From Chthoniobacterales bacterium (GTDB lineage: Bacteria; Verrucomicrobiota; Verrucomicrobiia; Chthoniobacterales; UBA10450), in contig JACCZO010000066.1 of NCBI GenBank assembly GCA_013695925.1, positions 1 through 6,122 of the forward strand: 6,122 nt of DNA, in the 5' to 3' direction. A program made the position numbers and the translations under genes. Positions 1 through 4,018 of this stretch are shown here, in pieces. The notes below the pieces were generated by a model. That model made no database searches. It saw only the letters and a program-made list of their open reading frames with translations, and had not been told where the DNA came from. How positions within the stretch are numbered: the first letter of the stretch is position 1; each line of letters opens with the position of its first letter.

Positions 1-461
1 TCGAACAACGGATCGAAGCGGCGGTGAAGAATCCGCAAAACCTAGGCGAGATGGAAAACGCCGACGCCATCGGCACCGTCGGCAGCGCCGATTGCGGCGA
101 CATGCTGCGAATGTGGGTGAAGTTCAAGGAAGAAGGCGGCCGCAAGGTGATCGATCGCGCGACCTTCCAGACTTTTGGCTGCCAGACCGCGATCGCGGTT
201 GCGAGCGTGGCGACCGAGTTGCTCGCAGGCAAGACGGTCGACGAAGCGATGTCGATGTCGGGCGAAGAGCTGGCGGCGCCATTAGGCGCGTTGCCGCCGG
301 TGAAGATTCACTGCGCGCAATTAGTCGAAGGCGCGCTGCGTTCCGCACTGAGCGGCGCTCCGGCACCCGCCCCGCAAACGGCCCAGTCGCCGACCCTGAT
401 GGACTCTTTTACCCCCGCTGCCACACCGCAGAAGAAATTAAAAATCGTCCTCGATTCCTAA
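1..461 (+). CDS. iscU: Fe-S cluster assembly scaffold protein, IscU/NifU N-terminal type (5' end missing)
   Basis: This protein provides the scaffold on which a [2Fe-2S] or [4Fe-4S] cluster is built in the cytoplasm, using sulfur from a cysteine desulfurase, before transfer to apoproteins. The reading frame (codons from base 3) is open to the left edge. The residues EQRIEAAVKNPQNLG match the start region of IscU (S-E-K-V-I-D-H-Y-E-N-P-R-N-V-G), so the real start lies outside the window and the GTG at 24 is internal. The three cluster ligands are present: Cys in ADCGD (codon 93-95), Cys in FGCQTAIA (180-182) and Cys in LPPVKIHC (312-314), with the Asp after the first Cys. The LPPVK motif, used by HscA-type chaperones in IscU, is intact, and the insertion typical of Bacillus SufU is absent. 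After about residue 108 (counting from the GTG) there is an odd Pro/Ala/Gln-rich tail of some 35 residues ending KKLKIVLDS, with no Nfu domain. The choice of iscU rather than sufU or nifU is by motif only. Confidence 0.92.
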   Translation, partial: EQRIEAAVKNPQNLGEMENADAIGTVGSADCGDMLRMWVKFKEEGGRKVIDRATFQTFGCQTAIAVASVATELLAGKTVDEAMSMSGEELAAPLGALPPVKIHCAQLVEGALRSALSGAPAPAPQTAQSPTLMDSFTPAATPQKKLKIVLDS

Positions 462-463
462 CC

Positions 464-469
464 TAAGGA
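464..469 (+). promoter_or_regulatory. Shine-Dalgarno site of sufT
   Basis: TAAGGA lies 10 bases before the ATG at 480 and just after the scaffold gene stop (459-461). It supports the ATG at 480 as the sufT start and translation of both genes from one mRNA. Confidence 0.6.
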
Positions 470-479
470 ACTTTTTCTC

Positions 480-1037
480 ATGCACGAAAACACTGAATTC
501 ACCACGTCCCGCGAGCTCGAAGTCATCCAGATCCCGGCTGGCACCAAGACGACAATTCCCGCGGGCACGCCCGGAGTCGTGACCCAGACCCTGGGCGGCA
601 GTTACACGATTGCTACCTATCAAGGCCTGGCCCGCGTCGCCGAAAACGATCTCGATGCGCTCGGTTTGGAAAAGCCTGCGTCCGAGAGCGGCGAAAAGTC
701 CAAAACCTCGGAACCCGGCGCACCCGTCGATGAAAAGGCGGTCTGGGAACAACTGAAGCAGTGTTACGACCCGGAAATCCCGGTCAACATCGTCGACCTC
801 GGCCTGGTCTATGATTGCAGTCTGGTGCAAAAGGCGGAAGGCGGCACCAAAGTCGAAGTGAAGATGACCCTGACCGCTCCGGGCTGTGGGATGGGCCCCG
901 CCATCGCGCATGACGCCCAGAGCAAAATCTTGAGCATCGACGGTGTAGAAGAAGCCGATGTGCAACTAGTCTGGGATCCGCCTTGGAACCAGAACATGAT
1001 CAGCGAAGCTGGGCGGATGAAACTCGGGATGGTTTGA
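480..1037 (+). CDS. sufT: SufT, Fe-S cluster assembly/maturation factor (long form, MIP18/DUF59 family)
   Basis: SufT is an auxiliary cytoplasmic factor that helps deliver Fe-S clusters to target proteins; in some bacteria it matters most when demand for clusters is high. The 185-aa protein has the layout of the long SufT form. An N-terminal beta-rich part (about 1-65, with IPAGTPGVVTQ and GGSYTI) is followed by a charged low-complexity linker (about 65-82) and a DUF59 domain (about 85-185). Visible family motifs are CYDPEIPVNIVDLGLVYD (95-112), LTAPGCGMGP with the conserved Cys136, and VWDPPWN (164-170), then SEAGRMKLGM near the end. Extra cysteines are C95 and C113. The ATG is preceded by TAAGGA and lies 18 bp after the scaffold gene, a typical suf-type pairing, so further suf genes (cysteine desulfurase, SufBCD) are likely to lie to the left of the window. 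A hairpin covers the stop codon. Confidence 0.95.
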   Translation: MHENTEFTTSRELEVIQIPAGTKTTIPAGTPGVVTQTLGGSYTIATYQGLARVAENDLDALGLEKPASESGEKSKTSEPGAPVDEKAVWEQLKQCYDPEIPVNIVDLGLVYDCSLVQKAEGGTKVEVKMTLTAPGCGMGPAIAHDAQSKILSIDGVEEADVQLVWDPPWNQNMISEAGRMKLGMV

Positions 1038-1062
1038 CGGCGCAGAAAGTTCCGCCATCCCG
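1025..1062 (+). other. Hairpin over the sufT stop codon (possible 3' end or mRNA stabiliser)
   Basis: CGGGATGG (1025-1032) pairs perfectly with CCATCCCG (1055-1062), and a further T-G pair can form at 1024/1063. The loop of 22 nt contains the sufT TGA stop. No U-tract follows, so it is not a canonical intrinsic terminator. It may be a Rho-dependent or stabilising 3' structure, or chance. Confidence 0.3.
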
Positions 1063-1089
1063 GTTCATTCAGCTTCTCGCAAAAAGTTT

Positions 1090-1172
1090 AACAAAACAAA
1101 ACTTTCCACTCGATTCGACTGCAGCCCGTGACAACGTGATGGAAACTTGAAAAAAGTCCCGGTAAAACACCT
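1090..1172 (+). promoter_or_regulatory. Leader of first arylsulfotransferase gene, with blocks shared with the second copy
   Basis: Three short blocks recur in the same order before the second paralog: AACAAAA (1090-1096), a CGATT-GACTGC-CCGT block (1111-1129) and AACACCT directly before the ATG (1166-1172). I cannot assign a sigma70 -35/-10 pair with confidence. No clear Shine-Dalgarno site is visible, so translation probably starts without a strong one. The AT-rich stretch around 1081-1105 can form a weak AAAGTTT/AAACTTT stem. The region plausibly holds the promoter, because a 135-bp gap and a hairpin separate this gene from sufT. Confidence 0.4.
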
Positions 1173-3449
1173 ATGACAAGACGCCCGCTTCTCATTGTCT
1201 CTGCTCTTCTAATTTTCGGATCTCACCCTGCGAATGCCACACAGGCCGACGACACCACCGTCACCATTATTGACCAAAACGCAGGCCCTACACCGTTCAT
1301 TAGTCAGCTTAGTTTAACCGCAAGCGATACGAGCGTCCTGAGTAAGATTCAGTTCAAAATCTCTCCCAAAATTGGTTCCGTCACGCGACCTCTCTCCGCA
1401 ACATATTCGAACGATTACCTGACCGGGCGAGGTTATCTCATCCCAGCGACCGGCGAAATCTTTCTGCCCGTTTATGGACTCTATGCCAACTTCGAAAACG
1501 CTGTCACCCTCACGTATTATTTCAACGATGGTTCGTCAAAGCAAGATGCGACAACAGTAACGACAGCAGCTTTTACTGACGATTGCGGTTACGATAACCC
1601 GATAAAACTGCAGGAGAGAACTGACGCGACGTCTTTGAGTTATGACTACATCATGATCAAAGGCGCTTGCAGCACCTTTTCCCCCCAGGTCATCGACACA
1701 GACGGAGCTCTGCGCTGGGTGGGACCGGCGGGAGCGGAACGTTACACCTCCGCCTTTTTCGATAACGCCTTTTATGTTGCCAAGGAAGGTCTTACCCGGA
1801 TTGACCTTGACGGAACGATTACGACGATCGCCAGCAATGCCGATCTCGGCGTCACTTTTCTGCATCACAACATTGATCGAGGTAAGTCCGGTCTCATCCT
1901 CGATGTCGATACCACTGAACAGTTGGAATCAGTTAATATCGAGGTCGACGCTACCGGCAAGATCCTGAAGGAATGGAATCTGGGTCAGATTATCAGCGAA
2001 GCGATGACGGCCGCTGGAGATGATCCCACCCAGTTCGTCTTTCCCTCCCCCGATGATTGGTTTCACAATAATGCCACGACTTATAACCGCGCAGATGACT
2101 CCCTAATCGTCTCGAGTCGGGAAAATTTCGTCATCTGTATCGACTACGAGACAGGCTCGATTAAGTGGATTTTGGGAGACCCGACAAAGCTATGGCACAC
2201 CTTTCCTTCTCTGGCCCAATACGCGTTCACGCTCGCGTCGGACAGTCTGCCGCCGATCGGCCAGCATGCCCCCTCCGTTACTTACGACCAAGGCCTCCTC
2301 GTTTTTGATAACGGAACGAATAGTCGTTTTTTTACCGATATGCCAGGAGTAAACCGGACGTTTGCCAGCCCCCGGAAATATCGACTCGATACTCCAAACA
2401 TGACGGCAACGGAAGTGTGGAATTATGAGATGGACCAGACCGTCAAGAGCCCTTTCTGCAGCAGCGTCTATGAAGACGCTCCACTGAACTACCTGCTCGA
2501 CTACGCGATGGTCGGCTTCCCCGACGCTCAGCCGCCACACGCGCGGTTACTCGGATTGGATGCCGCGGGCGAAAAGATTTTTGACTACCAATATGTAACC
2601 AGTACGTGTGAAGAAGCGTTCAGTTCTATTCCACTTCATTTGGAGTCGACCGCCTTCCCCACAGTGTTGCCTCGGATGCTCAATATCTCCACCCGCGGAT
2701 TGATCGGGAAAGAGCAGGCCTCGCTGATTGCTGGCTTTATTGTTACCGGCACCGCCGACAAGACGGTTCTGCTGCGAGCCCTTGGGCCATCGTTGGGTGG
2801 CGCGGGCGGTCTGAGCGTCTCCACCGATCCTGTTCTTACTCTTTTTGATTCCACCGGCACGGCGATAGCACTAAACGATGACTGGCAATCTGATCCTGGA
2901 GCAGCACAAATCATCGCGAATGGACTTGCTCCAACCGACACAGCCGAGGCCGCCACCATTCAAACTTTGGCTCCGGGAGCTTATACTTTCGTTGTGACCG
3001 GGAAGGACTCTACAGCGGGGATCGGGTTGGCGGAGGCTTACGACCTCTCTCCGCTGTCGGCTTCAAAACTGGCCAATCTTAGCACCCGCGGTTTGGTCGG
3101 TACAGGCGACGATGTGCTTATCGGCGGTTTCATTGTGGGCGAGGTCGAGACTAATACCCAAGTCATTCGAGCCCGCGGGCCATCTCTTGCGTCTTCAGGG
3201 ATAAGCGCTCCGCTGGGTGATCCGATGTTGACCGTTTATGACGCCAATGGCGTGGCGATTGGCGGGAACGATAGCTGGCGGGACGACATCAGCGCGCCGC
3301 AGATCGAACAGAATGGACTCGCGCCGCCCGATGACGCCGAATCCGCCACAATCCTTCGTCTGCCGGCGGGCGCCTACACGACAATCGTCACTGGTGCTGA
3401 CGCTAACGATACCCCGGCCGTCGGCTTGTTCGAACTATTTGACCTCTAA
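1173..3449 (+). CDS. Exported aryl-sulfate sulfotransferase (AssT-like) with two C-terminal repeat modules, copy 1
   Basis: The predicted role is PAPS-independent transfer of a sulfuryl group from a phenolic sulfate ester to another phenol, outside the cytoplasm, by way of a sulfated histidine. The 758-aa protein has a signal peptide (cleavage likely after ANA, residue 22), then an arylsulfotransferase N-terminal beta domain (about 28-134; key stretch FLPVYGLYANFENAVTL at 98-114). The AssT beta-propeller follows (about 138-495). Active-site candidates are H231/H232 (HHNIDRG), H298 and N300 (DWFHNN), R316 (SSREN) and H365 (GQHAPS). The last should be the sulfated His, matching H436 of E. coli AssT. 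The H298-R316 spacing of 18 equals that of H356-R374 in E. coli AssT (family data from memory). Five cysteines (138, 166, 322, 429, 479) are all kept in the second copy. Two repeat modules (503-625, 633-758) end the protein. No dsbL/dsbI partner is visible. The substrate is unknown. A non-catalytic propeller role is possible but less likely. Confidence 0.85.
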   Translation: MTRRPLLIVSALLIFGSHPANATQADDTTVTIIDQNAGPTPFISQLSLTASDTSVLSKIQFKISPKIGSVTRPLSATYSNDYLTGRGYLIPATGEIFLPVYGLYANFENAVTLTYYFNDGSSKQDATTVTTAAFTDDCGYDNPIKLQERTDATSLSYDYIMIKGACSTFSPQVIDTDGALRWVGPAGAERYTSAFFDNAFYVAKEGLTRIDLDGTITTIASNADLGVTFLHHNIDRGKSGLILDVDTTEQLESVNIEVDATGKILKEWNLGQIISEAMTAAGDDPTQFVFPSPDDWFHNNATTYNRADDSLIVSSRENFVICIDYETGSIKWILGDPTKLWHTFPSLAQYAFTLASDSLPPIGQHAPSVTYDQGLLVFDNGTNSRFFTDMPGVNRTFASPRKYRLDTPNMTATEVWNYEMDQTVKSPFCSSVYEDAPLNYLLDYAMVGFPDAQPPHARLLGLDAAGEKIFDYQYVTSTCEEAFSSIPLHLESTAFPTVLPRMLNISTRGLIGKEQASLIAGFIVTGTADKTVLLRALGPSLGGAGGLSVSTDPVLTLFDSTGTAIALNDDWQSDPGAAQIIANGLAPTDTAEAATIQTLAPGAYTFVVTGKDSTAGIGLAEAYDLSPLSASKLANLSTRGLVGTGDDVLIGGFIVGEVETNTQVIRARGPSLASSGISAPLGDPMLTVYDANGVAIGGNDSWRDDISAPQIEQNGLAPPDDAESATILRLPAGAYTTIVTGADANDTPAVGLFELFDL
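2679..3446 (+). repeat. Two tandem C-terminal protein modules of copy 1 (residues 503-625 and 633-758)
   Basis: Each module of about 125 residues follows the same plan: N[IL]STRGL-G, a GFIV strand, RA-GPSL, DP-LT-[FY]D-[SN]-G, ND-W, GLAP-D-AE-ATI, PGAYT and a YDL/FDL end. Module 1 spans bases 2679-3047 and module 2 spans 3069-3446, joined by SPLSASK. The short strands and D/N-rich turns suggest a beta-sandwich, loosely like PPC domains. I infer a role in surface attachment, secretion or carbohydrate binding; nothing in the sequence proves it. I associate this repeat with secreted Verrucomicrobiota proteins. Confidence 0.75.
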
Positions 3450-3627
3450 CAACGGCCGGCCAACGTTCCTGGATTGATTGAGTCGCTGCAGCCGAAGAAT
3501 TTCTTGCCTTCAATAACTCGTCGTGCCCTGCTTCTCGTTGCGCCGCAAACCTTCATTATGCGCGCTTTTGATCGCAAAACGAAGTCGACAACCTGCGACA
3601 GTCTGGAGGAAAGAATCTACCCGCTCG

Positions 3628-3661
3628 GAGGATCGGTTCAGCAATGCCCGACCGGTGCCTC
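3628..3661 (+). other. Bulged hairpin in the inter-paralog spacer
   Basis: GAGG (3628-3631) pairs with CCTC (3658-3661), and CGGT (3634-3637) with ACCG (3651-3654), leaving an asymmetric AT/GTG internal loop and a 13-nt apical loop. The 8-mer CGCTCGGA occurs on both sides (3622-3629 and 3664-3671), partly overlapping the 5' arm. Significance is unproven. Confidence 0.25.
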
Positions 3662-3676
3662 AACGCTCGGACGAGG

Positions 3677-3729
3677 GACAAGGGTGGACGGCTGCTTCAG
3701 CAGTGCCCTCGCGAGATGGCTTGTCTTTT
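3677..3729 (+). terminator. Possible terminator of copy 1: closed stem followed by TTTT
   Basis: GACAAG (3677-3682) pairs with CTTGTC (3720-3725), and TTTT follows at once (3726-3729). Inside, an arm with GGG/CCC and CTGC-TTCA-GCAG (around 3683-3708) can fold, and CTCGCGAG (3708-3715) is palindromic. The site is 228 bp after the stop of copy 1. The loop is large for an intrinsic terminator and the U-tract short, so it may instead be part of a branched RNA. Confidence 0.25.
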
Positions 3730-3798
3730 AATCGAAGCCCCCCCTGCAAGGTCGCGCGCGATCGCGGCGAAGCGGCTGTGGCGCAGTTAAGTTTTATC

Positions 3799-3823
3799 GG
3801 GGAATGGCGTTTACGCCCTCTCC
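3799..3823 (+). other. Compact hairpin in the inter-paralog spacer
   Basis: GGGGA (3799-3803) pairs with TCTCC (3819-3823, one G-T pair) and GGCG (3806-3809) with CGCC (3814-3817). A small AT/C internal loop lies between the two helices and a TTTA loop caps the hairpin. No U-tract follows. Confidence 0.25.
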
Positions 3824-3914
3824 ACGCTCGGCCGCCCGCGATTCTGGCTTCGCTCCTCCTCGACGTCCGGCTCCCGAAAGTATGACCGCGTCTCTGCGGC
3901 CCGGATGTCGATTC

Positions 3915-4018
3915 AACAAAATCAATCCCACTGTTTTTCTTTCTTTCGATTGGACTGCCCGTCAGGAATACTTGCGTCTAATCCGCAAAAGGGCTTCTTT
4001 GCAAGATTGAGAACACCT
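3915..4018 (+). promoter_or_regulatory. Leader of second arylsulfotransferase gene, related to that of the first
   Basis: It repeats the order seen upstream of copy 1: AACAAAA (3915-3921), a CGATTGGACTGCCCGT block (3947-3962), and AACACCT abutting the ATG (4012-4018). A 14-nt pyrimidine tract (3934-3947, T5 then CTTTCTTTC-like) adds length between the first two blocks compared with copy 1. No strong Shine-Dalgarno site is visible (TTGAGAA at best). The shared blocks suggest inherited promoter or leader elements, but no sigma factor site can be named. Confidence 0.4.

Larger units (their letters stand above)
3450..4018. other. 569-bp spacer between the two paralogs; no convincing gene, several hairpins
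   Basis: Short open frames exist here (for example 3474-3731, 3523-3885 and 3804-4010 on +), but they overlap each other, are Arg/Ser/Pro-rich, lack ribosome sites and resemble no family I know. The spacer holds a GGCCGGCC palindrome just after the stop (3454-3461), three CGCTCGG words (3622, 3664, 3825), three foldable segments (3628-3661, 3677-3729, 3799-3823), a run of seven C (3738-3744), and the leader of the second paralog from about 3915. It could be a long 3' UTR plus promoter, an unrecognised structured RNA, or decayed DNA. Confidence 0.5.

Noticed and set aside
24..26. GTG as the start of the Fe-S scaffold gene
   Set aside because: The frame is open to the left edge and the seven codons before it encode residues that match the N-terminal helix of IscU, so the GTG is an internal valine.
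1083..1105. AAAGTTT/AAACTTT hairpin as terminator of the suf genes
   Set aside because: The stem is A/T-only and no U-tract follows; it is too weak for a terminator.
2636..2959. Antisense open frame over module 1 of copy 1, with a similar antisense frame at 5431-5808 in copy 2
   Set aside because: The two antisense products look alike only because the sense strand is conserved in the modules; no start signals or family resemblance. Their likeness is not evidence of a real gene pair.
3454..3461. GGCCGGCC palindrome just after the stop of copy 1, and CGCGATCGCG at 3757-3766
   Set aside because: Short self-complementary words without a loop are common in GC-rich DNA; nothing ties them to a function.
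3605..3730. RNase P RNA-like words (GGAGGAAAG at 3605-3613, GGCTGCTT at 3690-3697)
   Set aside because: The essential conserved cores, such as the ACAGAA-type P4 strand, are absent and the spacing is wrong; chance similarity.
3940..3985. sigma54- or sigma70-type promoter in the leader of copy 2 (TTGGAC ... TTGCG or TCTAAT)
   Set aside because: Spacings do not fit (too long for -24/-12, and 21 bases between TTGGAC and TCTAAT), so no named promoter is claimed.
3474..4010. Short + strand open frames in the spacer (3474-3731, 3523-3885, 3804-4010)
   Set aside because: They overlap in different frames, are rich in Arg, Ser and Pro as expected from GC-rich noncoding DNA, have no ribosome binding site and match no family known to me.
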